Of a stretch of DNA of 64,000 nt, positions 12,954 to 25,542 are shown piece after piece. Positions within the stretch are counted from its first letter, which is position 1; the number at the start of each line of letters is the position of its first letter. The DNA is taken from assembly GCA_018697195.1 (NCBI GenBank), contig CM031860.1, positions 61,334,509-61,398,508 on the forward strand, read 5' to 3'. The position numbers and the translations under genes are program-made. The notes under the pieces were generated by a model. That model was not told where the DNA came from and searched no databases. It was given only the letters and a program-made list of their open reading frames with translations. The DNA comes from Certhia americana. Lineage: Eukaryota > Chordata > Aves > Passeriformes > Certhiidae.

Positions 12954-13423
12954 GAACAACATTAGAGGTGCTTCCAGGACCAGGACCTATGATATGAGAC
13001 CTGAATATCCAGCAGCTGCAAAGCACTAAATCAACTTGTCTCGCTGAGATCACTGCGCAAACACACGATTTACAGCTTCCTGTAGCAGAATGTCAGCCAC
13101 ATAATTCCTGCTGCTGGATGCTCTGCTGAATGCTTTTGTATTTACAGGAATGCACAGAGAGCTGCAGAATGAGACATGGTTTATTGCCCTGTGTGTGTGC
13201 TGTTGTGCACACCAGGGGAATTGGTTTAGAGGGCAATAAGCTGTTAAAAGACTGAGACACTGGTAGCTAATACCCAGAGAACCCAACAGCTTGGGGCTGT
13301 AATGTGAGCAGTGGGTCTCATCAGCATTAATGACTTACCCTCTATGCTGCTCTCACATGGAGAGGAAAACATAAGTGTCTGATGAAAAAATTCCTACATT
13401 TTGCTAATATAATACAGTGGAAT
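12954..13423. other. Unique non-coding DNA
   Basis: Nothing recognisable lies between the CR1 fragment and the minus-strand LTR. A 78-codon minus frame at 13050-13286 is unremarkable. Confidence 0.5.
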
Positions 13424-13842
13424 TGATGCCTTGAGGCTCTACCTGGACATTGTTAAAGGAATAAAGTCAGTATTTATTTAAAATGCCTTCAAAGGGTACA
13501 CCTTGAGCAGTACAAGAACCTGGCAACACCCAAGATGGATGATGTGTCACGAGTTTTCACCCTTTTGTAAGTTTTGGTCCATTTACATGTTGGGGTTAAT
13601 TGTCCAATTACAGCTCCAGGTTATGAAGTCCCATCCTGTCAGATTGCTTTCCTCAATTCTCCGTTGTTTTTACCCCTTGGGCCCAAAGTTGCAGCGATGT
13701 CCTTGGTTCTGGGGCTGGAAAAGGATTGTTTTGTGTGACTGAACTGTGAGGAGAACTTGCCAACACTTTATATGAAGTTCAGAGTTATGCACTAATGCAG
13801 TAGAGAATCTGGAAAATATGAAAACTAAAACTTTAAGCATCA
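13424..13842 (-). mobile_element. Solo LTR, family A copy 2, inverted and diverged
   Basis: Read on the minus strand, this 419-bp element follows the same order as the copies at 11797 and 31705. Its minus-strand 5' end is a TGATGCTTAA variant, and its 3' end is AAGGCATCA (TGATGCCTT on plus at 13424). The minus AATAAA is at 13473-13478. The TATA box has decayed to TACAAAA (plus positions 13563-13569). Many substitutions and small gaps separate it from the other two copies, so it is older or belongs to a sister subfamily. Flanks GAAT and AAAT match at three of four bases, a plausible decayed 4-bp target-site duplication. No internal viral sequence is attached. Confidence 0.8.
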
Positions 13843-16800
13843 AAATTATGATTGAGCTCATCACAATTACTGTTTTGTGACCTCCTTTCCATAATTATTG
13901 CATAATTATTGCAGGTCAGACTTGTCAATGGATTTGCCAAATCTGTTCATGTGCCTCTGGAAATGAAATGGTGCATTACCCAATTCAGTTGTGGAAGGAA
14001 AAAATTTAGGAGCCTTTTGGCTTCTTGTCCAGACTACTTAAGTTCATAATAAACGGGTGGGACTCCTGCAGCTGTCAGCAGTGCAGGTCCTGCCTGCTTA
14101 GTTCCTTCTAATAGTTATTAAATATTCCATTTAGGTGCTGGAGGCCAATTGTCTTCTGTGTTTGATCTTTCTTGGGTGACAGGGATGTCAGTGAGTAAAG
14201 CTTTTGCGTTTCCATAAATATGGCACTTGTCAGATCTCATCAGCTTTCTGCAAGGTCGCAGGAAAGCGCAGCTCTCTGCTGTGGTTTGGAGCACTTGTCA
14301 AGCAGAAATCAAGTTTATGGCTTTGAGACTCCATTCAAATGTGTACGGCTTGAAGGGGTCCTTTTAGAAATGGAAGTTTGGTCCTGCTCCTTGTTAGGGA
14401 GCTCTCACACTTCAGGGGCTTAAAATTGTACATTCTTTGTCAGTACACGTGAACACTGAAATTCGTGCATTCGTGTTTGATGTATTCTCCAGTTGAAAAA
14501 TTTTTAGTTTTCTGAGTTTTTCGCATCTCCAGGGTAATTGTTCTTGATTCAGATTTAATATTGCTGCTTGCTCATTTATGACATGTCATCAAATAAAAAT
14601 TAAATCAGACAATAAGGATATATTAGCCAGTGAGTGTATTAAATTTCAAGAACATAGAGAAAGATTACTTAGGATGGATATTTCCCCTGAGAAATTATGA
14701 TTCATTAAAACATATATATGTGAGTAGTATAGATAACAATTGAAATGTGCAAATGTTAATATATCAATATTTTTATATATTTAAACATTAATGTAATAAT
14801 ATATATACAGATATTAGAATATTTTTCCTCCTTTTTTTTTTAATTAATTACATATTTCACTCCTTTTCGAGGTTCCTTGAGGCTTACTTCAGCCCTAATA
14901 AAAAAATCTATGAGCCCTATAAGTGCCATTTATAGCATAGAAATCAGTTCAGGGAAAGAGATTTGGGCAAGTGATGCTAATGCAGGATTTCCTTTCTTTT
15001 CTGCTTCTCTGCAGGTCTGACACCAAGCCAGCTGGGTCACCTGGGATAATCCTCCCCCTGGCTTTGCATGGGATCTTGTATCCTGGCTTCAGCTCTTTAC
15101 ATTGTTTTCATGGGAGTCTTACCTACTTCAGTGCTACACCCTCTCCTCAGAGAGATATGAACTCATTAGAACAGTTTATCCACACAGGAAATTAACCACA
15201 GCTGTGAGTGCAAAGAACCTGGTGATCTCCAAAAGAAATCATGCAGTGTGTTTTAATTAAAAAAGTTGAATAATACTCTAAGCACAGATGCCTAATATTT
15301 TGCCTAAAAAGAAAAAAAAAATCAAAACAAAACAGTGTAAAACTGGACATTTCTTAGTAGAAAATATACTACTACTTTGATCTTCTGATTATTTTTGTAA
15401 TTTATAAACGTAGAACAGAACTTGAAGTTACTGGAAGAAGTTGGAAGACATTTAAAAATTTGCTGCATCTTTAAAAATTGTTTTTATTTTTATTATTGAT
15501 AATAGTAGTGTTTTCATACTACTTAAGCTTTCCAAGCTTATACCTAGAAAAACCTGTTTATAATTTCACCAAATAATGAGTTGTAGGTCAAACAACTAAT
15601 AAAATAAATTAATAAAAATGAGAAATGGCCCTGGCACTGTTCTAGAACATTAAAGGGAGCAACTCAAACACCAGTTATGTCATCAGGAATCCCTATAAGA
15701 TCTGCACCACTCTGATCACAACTGTGTCATTTTTCTTGTCACTGTCAAAAACAAAGCAAAGTAAAAATGCATATGAAGTTTTAATTAAAAATCTGAGTAC
15801 TGTCAAAGTGATTTCTACAGCTCAAGGCTCATCAAGCATTTTAAGATTTAGGCCAAAATCACACAAAAAAAAAGTAAAAGAAAAATATTAATTTTATTTA
15901 AAAGAAACTTCTAAATTCAGGGGGACGACACAAAACTGAAGCACTTTCTTGTAGAGAGCACAGACTAAATCTTGATGCTGTCATGTCCTGATTTTTCCCC
16001 TCTTTTAGCTCATCAGCCCATTTCTATAAGATCTTTGCTGAAGTATGTAGCAAACAACACCATAATTATAATTTCGTAAATTATGTGTGGTAACAGAACT
16101 ATATTTTCTTCCAATTCCTTGTGGTGGAAATTAATAATTTCTTTCATGAAGATACGTAGGACTTGAAGCCTATCTGCAAACTGAAACTCACTGACAGCAT
16201 CACCAGATGATTTACAAAATCAAGTGCCTAATTACACGCTCTCATAAATATTCATTCTCGTGTTCACAGTTATGGAGGAGAGAAAGTGAACATGTTGATT
16301 AATCAATTGATAGTATCTGATTCATCTGGCTATACAAATGGGAAAGAAAAGGCAGCAGAGCAATTTCCAACAAATCTCGGCTCCAGCAGATTGTCTTGCT
16401 TAGGAATGTTAATATGAAATGAAAAATTAATAAGTGCTAAAAATTAAAGGGTGTGTGAGAGCAAAGGGGAATGCAGGAAAAGTGAGTAGATTTTCCACAT
16501 CTGTTGGCCCTGTTGCTTAATTCAGATGATAGTATAAAATTCATGCTTCCCTTACTGAAGTTGATAAATTTTGTCTTTTTAAGCCTTGCCAAACTTGACA
16601 CATTGTGGCCAAATGGTCTGATTCAAGCTGCTTTTTTATTTGGACATAGAAAAAACGACTAAGCCTTTTCCATGATTGCAAATAGTAAGAAATAATTGGT
16701 TTACCTGCTCTAACAAAATGCGAGGAAATTAAACAACCTCTCAGTGCTATTGCTAATGGTTATTAAATCCAGAGGAGCACAATGCCTGTCAGTTTTGGAT

Positions 16801-16936
16801 GGGATGTCCATTCTGGAAAGGGTGGGGAAGCACAGTGGATTTGTGTGCATCATAAATCTTTGAAAAATTGCAAGTTCATGTTAGAAACTTGCTATGTCTT
16901 GGCAGATTGAGCATCAACACAACACCCTGGAACACT
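13843..16936. other. Unique AT-rich DNA with a possible regulatory block
   Basis: No gene was found. An 11-bp unit is tandemly duplicated at 13890-13911. A very AT-rich stretch spans about 14700-14850. From about 16140 the DNA is free of simple repeats and rich in homeodomain-type cores (see the entry at 16140). Confidence 0.55.
16140..16640. promoter_or_regulatory. Candidate conserved non-coding element
   Basis: This is repeat-free AT-rich DNA containing TAATTA, a paired ATTAATCAAT-type site near 16297, a CATAAATATTCAT block and E-box-like cores. Many developmental enhancers have this texture. The call is from composition and motif density only, with no alignment. Confidence 0.2.
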
Positions 16937-17759
16937 TGTCTTGGGTTTATAAAAAGTATTTTTGTGTGTCTCTGTTGCCGGCTGTTTTCCTCTGTCACCC
17001 GAGAATGCACACAGAGTTTTTTCTCCCAGCCAGAGAGTTTGAAGAACAAGTCGTGAGTCGTCTCTTCTTATGTTTTCTTCGTAGTTTACTCTTTCTGATC
17101 AATACATTCTGTTCCTGACCAGCAGAGCTCTTCATTGCAGGTCAGTCAAGGCACAAAACCCCAAACCACCCCCCCCACAGGGTAGTGTGTACATTTATAC
17201 TACAATCCACGTAATCAGTATTTATAATACTTCTCCAATAACTATTATCCATGTTAGAAAGTTAGACTCTACTCTAAACCAACCATAACTTGCCACCTCA
17301 CTGCAGAACATGGAGCAGTTGAGGAAGAAGGAGGAAGCCCTTGGACTTCCTTGGAAAGCCACGTGGACTTCTCCATCTTGCCTTCACCTGCTTACCATCC
17401 TAAAAACCCTTATATCTAAATTCTTACCCTGTGATAGAACTACACACTATTCTACTATTTAATACACACTCTTGAAAACTCTGCTTCATTCCAGAACCTA
17501 AAAGCCCTTTTTCCATGAACAAAGGTTAAAAAACACTGTTTGTCAGAGATCTTAAAATCTCTTAAACACGCAAAGAAATATTTCTCATCATTCCAGACTC
17601 CGACACACCTGCACCTTCCCTGGTCTGCAGAAATGATCAACTTCTGGGACATGATCCCATTGCCCTGTATTGCCTGGGAAGGAGGGGACAGAGACATCAC
17701 TGAAGTCCCCTTAAGCAGAGAGGAATTTTTGTGACCTCTCTCTCCAGAGACTCTCAACA
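16937..17759 (-). mobile_element. Probable solo LTR of an endogenous retrovirus, family B
   Basis: A block of about 823 bp is bounded by TGTCTTGGG on the left and CTCTCAACA on the right, giving the TG...CA termini of an LTR. On the minus strand a TATAAAT lies at plus 17193-17199. A degenerate AGTAAA polyadenylation-like hexamer lies about 105 bp downstream at plus 17085-17090, so minus orientation is favoured. It resembles an LTR family I remember from passerine sequence; that is memory, not a search. No target-site duplication is evident (ACACT against GCCTT). A C8 run lies inside. A 100-codon minus frame (17455-17757) begins at its 5' end. Confidence 0.6.
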
Positions 17760-19852
17760 GCCTTTGGAAAATTAGTTTCCTAATTAGGCACCTCAGCTCT
17801 GCTGAGCTCCTGCTGAGCTGAGAGGGTCAGGCCTGGCTGAGGAACAGGCTTGAGGAGTTTATTCCTGTAACAGCTGGTCAGAGGTGGGGAAGCAAGGCAG
17901 GGATGGGGGAAAGGAATTCTCTAAAGCCAGACACAAAGGTAGGTTAACAACACAACTCCCTGCTCCCTATCAGCAAGACCACAGGGCTCATTTGGGGTCA
18001 CCTCCTGCCAAATACCCCTTGCTCTGCTCAAGTGAGTCCCCACATGGCTTGGTGACTGTCCCTGCCTTCACACCTTCTATTGATGCTGCTGTAACTCCTC
18101 TATTAATGCTCTGCAAGCTCCTGTGCTTTTTGCTAATGGCTGCTCATTCTGGCAATACTTTATCAAGTGCTAATACAGTCCCCACCAGAGATTGATACTG
18201 AAACTCTTTCCCCACACACAGGGGTTTATTTTCTTCTCTTTGCCACCAGATTTTTTTTTCCTTCTGCCTTCCTTACTTTTAACTCTCATTGTGGATGGTT
18301 TTTTGAAAGCACCTTTTTTTTTGCAGTGCACTGAAGGGGAATTCAGGAATGAGAATGTACAGGAGGGAATTTCACCTATCACTTTGATAAAGAAATAATT
18401 CATTACTTATCCTTACAGTAATTAAATCATAGTGATGTCCCTAACATGAAAGAGCTATACTCTTAATACTAATAATATACTTAATACTTGTGCTAAATGT
18501 ATTAAACAGTATTAAATATGTACTATTTTGTATGTTATAGACATTCCTGTACATTACAGGCATATTCCCATCTGTCTTTAAAGAGGAAATCTTATATTTT
18601 TGTGTTATTGACACAATTAAAATATCCATGTAAGAAAAGTTATTTGAGTGTGTGTGTCAGTCAGCCAAAAAAAAAAGTTTAACCTTTCTCTATTGTACTG
18701 CCATGTTAGATATCCATAGTCAGTCATTTTTCAGGGGTTATAATAACCCCTATATAACAGTGTCTGATTTTTTATTTTTTCCCCCAGATTATTCAGCGAT
18801 TTTAGCTGCAGGAAGATAATAAATGAAATTATTTGCCATTGGAAAAATATCTTGGCTGTATGCAGAGATTGCCTCTAACTGAAGTTCTTTTTCCTGTTTC
18901 AACTCACACGACTTCCTAAGAATAGGAAGTTTTATTTTGGGAGTCAGGCTCAAATTAAAACAGTCAAAAACAGGATTGATTTTCAGAGCTCCTAAGCTAT
19001 ACACTAATGCAGCCAGAAATGGAGTAATCCAGACTTCCTTCGTCCTGAGCTAAGGATTTTTAGGACGCTCCAGCTTTTCTACCTATATCACACATTTATC
19101 TCCCAAAACACTTTTATATTTTTTCCCCCACATGATTTTTCAGCTTCACAGTCCCATTATTCTGATGAAACACACTTTCTCTGCACACAGGGGGCTTTGT
19201 GGAGCTCCTCAGATCAGCCTCTCACATCCTGTGTCAGCCCCTCCTCTCCCTGGTGCCCCATGTCCTTATGGCCACAGGTTGCAGTGGCTGGCTTGTGCCT
19301 TTCTAGTGCCACTTTATAGCTTTATTTTCAGGCCCACAGTGCAGTAAATTTGTTCCCAACAGGCTGTGAATAAAACGCTCTATTTTTTTTTTGTACGCTA
19401 CGTTTGTTTTTATGATAAAAACACATTATGGGTGAGAATGCATAAAGCTGGTAACAGTTATGGTGCCCAGGCTCCATCTGGGGGGGTGGGATGAGTGTGA
19501 CCATTTTCCAACATTAATGACTCCCAAAGAAACATCTGTGAAAATGCTTCTGTCCCAGCCATGAAGCCTTACTGAAAATTGGAGCTGTGGACGAAATTAT
19601 TCCAGGCTTCCAGAGAACTTTTGATTGGCTTGTTAACGGCATCATCTAGCCAGGAACCAGCCAGCATCCAAGTAGCTTTCTGAAATTCTACCTGGCTTTG
19701 TCTTGCTTGTACCTCTTGCTATATTTCTTTGCTTTCAGTCCTGATCATGGTGCAAATCACAGGGGTAATGAAATCAGAGCAAATTGCTCAGCTTGAGTTC
19801 AGACAAGCTGGGCTTTGCAATGCACCAAATCACAGAAAATGGAGCAGTGCTT
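17760..19852. other. Unique non-coding DNA with a short palindrome
   Basis: No gene was found. A 19-bp near-perfect palindrome lies at 18733-18751, and A10/T9-type tracts are scattered. The 103-codon plus frame at 17884-18195 has no domain. Confidence 0.55.
18733..18751. repeat. 9-bp inverted repeat, 1-base spacer
   Basis: AGGGGTTAT and ATAACCCCT are exact reverse complements separated by one A. The symmetry does not extend into the flanks, so this is a compact palindrome and not the arm of a larger inverted repeat. Possible readings are a dimeric protein-binding site or a tiny cruciform. Confidence 0.8.
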
Positions 19853-20080
19853 TGGGTTAAATATTACCTTGTTCCACCCCCTGCCACGGGCAGGGACACC
19901 TCCCACTATCCCAGGCTGCTCCAAGCCCCATCCAAGCTTCCTTTAAACACTTCCAGGGATAGTGAGTCCACAACCTCTCTGAGCTATCTATTCCACTGCC
20001 TCACCACCCTCACAGCAAAGAATTTATCCCTAATATAGAATCTAGACCTGCCCTCCTTCAGTTTAAGGCCCCTGGACTTT
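19853..20080 (-). mobile_element. CR1 LINE 3' fragment
   Basis: A minus-strand CR1 copy. On the plus strand it shows 'ttgttccaccccctgccacg', 'tcccaggctgctccaagccc', 'cacttccagggatagtgagt' and the 'cagcaaagaatttatcccta' region, ending in a decayed version of the block that starts the 7865 copy. The octamer tail is missing or eroded. Confidence 0.9.
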
Positions 20081-21043
20081 TGCTGGTTTCACAGTTGTGA
20101 ACAGAATTTAGCCCATAACAAAATCTGGGGAGTAAATGCCTGTAAACAAGACAGCCAAATAAGTTACCAAAAATTGTTGGTTTTGTTTCTGACTGTGTCC
20201 ACAAATTCTAAATGACCTTGTGAGAATAATCTCCTAGGAATGGAAAACTGAAAACTCATTACTAATAAGAAAGGCTTTAGAGGATGGAGTTTTATTACAT
20301 TTAGAAAAGTTAATGCTTCTTCAGTTCTCTCTCCTTTGACCCGTTCCAGTATTATCAGATTAAATATATTCTGTATAGAAGGATTCTGATTCAAGAGTCA
20401 TCAGAAACAAGTAACATTTGCAGAAGGACTTGCTAGTTGTGCTTTTTATTCAAGTGCTTTATTAAACTCACCTAAAGCATTGATTAAACTGACCTAATGG
20501 AGTAAAGGACCAGCAAGGTGAAGATTTGAGAGCAGACTAGCTGACTAAGTCTGGATTTGGTCATTTATGTCAATCCTCACAGGATTTATATTCAAACCAA
20601 AATTACTTTAATATGTGACACATTTTTCTCTTTTTTTAGCATCTTGAAGACCAGGGCCAAAGCTTTTCCTTGCTGCAGCCTTTTTGTTAAATACAGCGAA
20701 AAATACAGTTACCTTGATTTTCAGTATATATTTCATTCTATTGTGAGGAAAATGCAAGAAATCTCTGAGCATTTGGTTAACTAAGGAATTCCAGGTCTCT
20801 ACTAATCTTGATTTTATTAAAATTTAGATACCTGAACAGAAAACAGAATTTCACACTTAATTGGTTTTCTCCCTTTTGTAATGGATATGCAATTAATCAG
20901 ATGATCCAAATACCTAAAGTCAGAACAATGAAATTCTCCAAATATTGAGATGATTAAGTACTTCTACATTTCTGTGCAACCCTCAATTTTTCTATGAGCA
21001 AATGTTTCTCTTTCCCTCACTCATGTCATGATTTTATTTAGTC
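20081..21043. other. Unique AT-rich DNA
   Basis: I see no gene or clear repeat. An approximate short duplication of 'attaaactcacctaa' and 'attaaactgacctaa' lies near 20460-20495. Confidence 0.55.
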
Positions 21044-21230
21044 CTAGAATCATAGAATCAAGGAATGGTTTGGGTTGGAAGGAACCTTAGAGATCATCTT
21101 GTTCTACCCCCTGCCATGGACAGGGACATCTTCCACTATCCCAGGCTGCTCCAAGTCCCATCCAACCTGCCCTTGGACATTTCCAGGGATGGGGCAGCCA
21201 CAGCTTCTCTGAGCAACCTGTGCCAGGGCC
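21044..21230 (-). mobile_element. CR1 LINE 3' fragment with octamer tail
   Basis: A minus-strand CR1 copy with a well-kept 3' terminus on its left: 'agaatcatagaatcaaggaa' carries the direct octamer repeats typical of CR1. It is followed by 'tggtttgggttggaaggaac', 'ctaccccctgccatggacag', 'tcccaggctgctccaagtcc' and 'tgtgccagggcct'. It is truncated at about 190 bp. Confidence 0.94.
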
Positions 21231-24200
21231 TATTTGCTTTTAAGACCTGCATAAATTCACATAGAAAAATTATGGTGAGGAACTAGAGAATGTATTTCCT
21301 GATACAGGATGTTCCTTAAGACTTCTGTTCCAATGTCCCTGTAAAGTGACTTAACTTTCCTATACATATGCTTTACAGTCATTTTTCTCCTCCCTAATAA
21401 TACTTGTTAGTGCTGTTTCCTTTTCTCTCTAGATTAATATTTGCAAAATGCATTGTCACTGAAAAAAGCACTAGTATTGCTATTATTGTTTGTGCTTGGC
21501 TCCTCAGATGCTGGTGCATGAAATGTATGAGAGAGAGAACACAGAGAAATTTAAAATCTCGCTTTGTAGTTTGAGGCCTGTCTTCATTTTTTATTTTCTT
21601 TTTCTTATCATGTCCAAGAAAAAAAAAAAAAAAACAAACCACAGAAGACAGGCTTAAAAATTGGTTCTGAAGATGCTTCCACTTCATATGTACACAGCCA
21701 ACAAGGCAGATCCAAACATAGCCAAAAGCCTCCAGACTTGAAATCAATATTGTTTGGGGTTTTTTTCTATTGTTTGTCCGGTACAAACACAAGAAACTTA
21801 AGCCCAAACCGAAAATAAATCTGAAGTAAGTCAAAGCTAATTCTGAAATGATAGTTAAGGCTACTTATTTTTGCAAAGGACCTTCCCAAATGAAGGAGTG
21901 TGCCGGATCACACATGACATGGTCTTGGCTTTATTGCAGAGCTGAGAGAAAGCAATACCCAACACCATAGTATTTTGGGACCATTGATATGAGAGGTTAC
22001 AGGAAAAGGGAAATGAAAGTAAAATTGCTCTGGTAAACCAATAATGTGCTTTAGTAATATAAACTGTACTTAGGACACTGGTAGAGGGTCTCTTAAATCA
22101 AATTACAAGTGTCAGAAATAAGAGGAGATTAAATTTATCAAAATTAAATGTTGTGTGAAAAGCGCTGCTGATAGAACCAAATCAGAGCTCTCTGCAGGTT
22201 GGTGTCCAGCAGGAGAGACCAGGAGAGGAATTTCCTGATGGGGGAAATGAAGGAGTGACATTTCCTTCACACCTGAGGAAAAAGCCTCTGGAGCTGTCGT
22301 GGAGAGGAGGGGACTGGGGTTCATTCTGCAGAGCTCCACTCGTGTGGAGGCTCCTCAGCTTCCAGGGGCCAGTGCCTGCTGTGCTCCCACATGAGCCCAG
22401 CAGGAATGGCAGCTTCTCAGCCCTTCTACTCAGAGGTGACAAACCCTGAGTTTTCTGTCTGCAGCAGCTGCTCCCAGTGCTCCAGAGGAGTGCTCTGTTG
22501 CCTCCTTTTGCCTCTGCATTTAACCCCAGTGAGTCCTGCCCATCCCAAGGGGCAGTGCACAATGCAGGGTGGGGCTAGACCCTACTACTTTTCCTCAAGC
22601 ACTGAGTTTTAAGTGCTCCCTTCTTCCTCACAGCACAAAGTTCAGCTCAGCAGTAGCAGAGATCCCTAGGTGCCAGAATGCAGTTCATCTGTCTACATGA
22701 GACACTCACCCAGAGCAGACTAGTCTTTCCACATAATGGAAAAAGAGGAACTTACACAAATTGAGAAATGGGCTCATGGCCAAGAAAATGATGAAATAAG
22801 AACTAGATACAGAGTAATTGATATGAGGCATGTAGGAATGCTGTCAATTTGTCCCCACAGGTATGTCCTGTGAGGGTGAGAAGGAGAGCCTACATCCCAG
22901 TTTGGATAAAAAGAGCCCACCCCAGGCTGGTATTGTGGCATATTCAGATTTGTGGTATATTTTAGAATCAACACCTCAGGTAATCTGCTCACAGAGAAAA
23001 GTAAAAAAGCAAGCATACTCAGAAAACCCTGGGATTAATATCTTATCCACCAATATTTATAAATGTATCCTCTTCATGAGAATGGTAGCTCTGAGCTTCC
23101 TCTGCAGTGAATATGAAAAGTGAGCCCTTCTACAGGGCTGCATCTCTGTCCTAAATATCTGACTCGCCCTCTGCAACCTGGTTTTGTCCATATTGTCTGG
23201 TTTTTCCCCTGAAAGAACTTGGGACAGCTCCTCCAAACTGCTCTCACATAACACCCTGAAAAGAAGTCAAGGTAAATCTGAGGCTCTAAGGATTGGAGCA
23301 GGACACGATTTCAATACTTCATATTTGGCCCATCCATCTAGAATTTTAGATCAAAGCCAAGATTTCTCTCCTTTCTTTAAGACAATGATTATTTTAAGAA
23401 CCTTTTATCATGACTTCTAATGCACTCATGTATTTGAATACATATTAAATACTTGTGTGTGTTTTCTTTGGTGTCCTATCTGTAAAAGTAAAAGCTTGGG
23501 AGGGATTAGTAAAAGATTCCTGTAAGAGTGAAAAAAATTAGTCATAGAATGAGAGCTAAAAAAAAAAAAATCTAATTACTTCTAACTTGGAATCTGATAT
23601 ATCCAAAAAGAGGATTTTATGATAAGATGTACTATTTAAGGTCTTACTGACTCAGGAGTTCTCTTCTTGTCAAGTTGGTGGTTCTGTTTTGTTGAGGATA
23701 GATGAGATTTGCAGTCAGAACTGCAATATTTAAATCATTGTCAAAACTATACAAAGCACCATAAGCATACTGGATCATCTTGATAAAAGCTCTAAAGAGT
23801 TCACAGTTTAGAAATTCTCAGGCTTAAGGGGACAGCTTGTCCTTAAATTGAACCAGTCTCTTCCTCAGTGAACAGAATTGAATTTATTCTCATGCAAAAG
23901 TGTCTGTGGCACAAAACTGGAGATTTAATTTTACATGCAGTAGAGCAAAGAACACAAAAATGTCTGTTGGAAAGCAGTCCATTACGCTGATACACTCTCT
24001 GTACACATTCATCTTCCTCTTTATTCATCATAATTTGTAAAGAAGTATTATTGCTTGCCATCCAGTAGTGCTCATCTCATATTTATCCACAGTGTTAAGC
24101 AGATGGCTGTGAGTGTAATTAAAGAGAGAGGAAAAAACCCATTGTTCTTTATTGATAAAAGATGCAGAATGAGACAAAATTATTTTTTCAGTTTGTGCAC

Positions 24201-24708
24201 TGGTATTTTGTGACATTTACATGTAAGAATAACAGGTCAGAATATAGGTCTTAAAAAGAAACAAATGTAATTCTCTCAGCACTAGAGACATAAACAGGCA
24301 ATTTGTCTTTCCCTGCTTTTCAAAGAGAAAAAAGTTGGAGGATTTGGTCCAATCTTTTGCATTTGGGCTGTAATGTCAAAAGGCATTCTACATTTTAGAA
24401 TAGTTAAAAAGTGGCTTTCAGTTGTGCGAGCTTGTTTTTGAGTGCCTGCTTTAAATTGCTGATGTCATTATGAGTTGCTTGTTTATTTTGCCTCTCACTA
24501 TAATTCCCCAGTGCAGGATTTCAAGACCAAAGGAGAAGGTCTTTGCATTTGGACACTCAGGCTCTCTTCAGAGGCAGATTGGTAAAAGATTAGACATGTG
24601 GAAGACAAGAAAACAATCTTTTAGTCTGCATTATAAGTGCCTCATCAAAGAGGTATATTTACAAATCTGCCACTGTTACTTTACTGTCTTCAGCATGTGC
24701 CCAGGTCA
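21231..24708. other. Unique non-coding DNA
   Basis: An A16 tract lies at 21619-21634 and an A13 tract at 23558-23570. A GC-richer patch at 22180-22600 carries a 126-codon minus frame (22182-22562) and overlapping plus frames. None has a recognisable domain, and the overlap on both strands suggests chance. No RNA gene was found. Confidence 0.55.
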
Positions 24709-24885
24709 TCACAGAATCACAGAACTGTTTGGGTTGGAAGGGAATTTTAAGGCCATTTAATCCTACTCCACATCCTGGGCAGGGACATCTTCAACTCCAC
24801 CAGGTTACCCAAAGTCCCATCCAACCTGGCCTTGAACAGTTCCAGGGATGGGTCAGCCACCACCTCTCTGGGAAGGTTGCAGTCC
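24709..24885 (-). mobile_element. CR1 LINE 3' fragment with octamer tail
   Basis: A minus-strand CR1 copy. 'catcacagaatcacagaact' is the terminal octamer region, followed by 'gtttgggttggaagggaatt', 'cagggacatcttcaactcca', 'aaagtcccatccaacctggc' and 'cagttccagggatgggtcag'. It is about 175 bp long and 5'-truncated. Confidence 0.93.
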
Positions 24886-25542
24886 ACACCTTCAGGAAAA
24901 CTGGGCTTCCTTTCCTGGTTTCTTGAAATTCCTTATTGTGCTGAGTGTGGGGCTTGGGGATCTGTGTCCTATCCTCTGTGAGAAACACAGCCTCCCTAGC
25001 TCATCTCCTTCCACAAGGATCACAACCTTCACTTGCACCGTGAGACCTCCACCAGACAGATGAAGAGGAAGGAGAGATTCTTTATTTTAGAAGCATCCTC
25101 TTTTCTGCCCTGGTGACCCCAAGGGTGGGTTGCTTGGGCAGAGGTCATTTATCTGTTCTGGAAATCACAAGACAAGAATTATTTCTATCATTCTGCCTGG
25201 GCATTTTTCTTCCAGTCCCAAAGCCTGCCCTGAGCAGGGGCACAGGAGGGGTGCATAGGGGTCAGGCAGAGCCATCCTGTTATTATGATCATACATATTA
25301 CAGTAAAGCCTGAAGATCTCAGCCAAGATCAGACCTTAAAACTTTTACAGCAAGAGGCAGTGCCAATGCCCTCAGAAGATGCTGCTTCAGTATCAGCTTT
25401 GCTGCTGTGCTTGCAGCAAATGCTGGTTCACGTTTATGTGGGAGCTTGGAGGCTTTAATTCTGTATTTAGATCTTGCTCACAGCAGTGGCTCAGCATTAT
25501 GCTGATACCATCTCCAGCTCCTAATACATTTTTAATGCATTC
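24886..25542. other. Unique DNA, possible decayed LTR end
   Basis: A minus AATAAA (plus TTTATT, 25081-25086) sits in a moderately GC-rich stretch that could be an eroded LTR. I could not find termini or a second copy, so no element is called. Confidence 0.4.

Noticed and set aside
22180..22600. GC-richer patch with a 126-codon minus ORF as a possible exon
   Set aside because: Frames overlap on both strands, no domain is recognised, and no convincing splice sites bound it.
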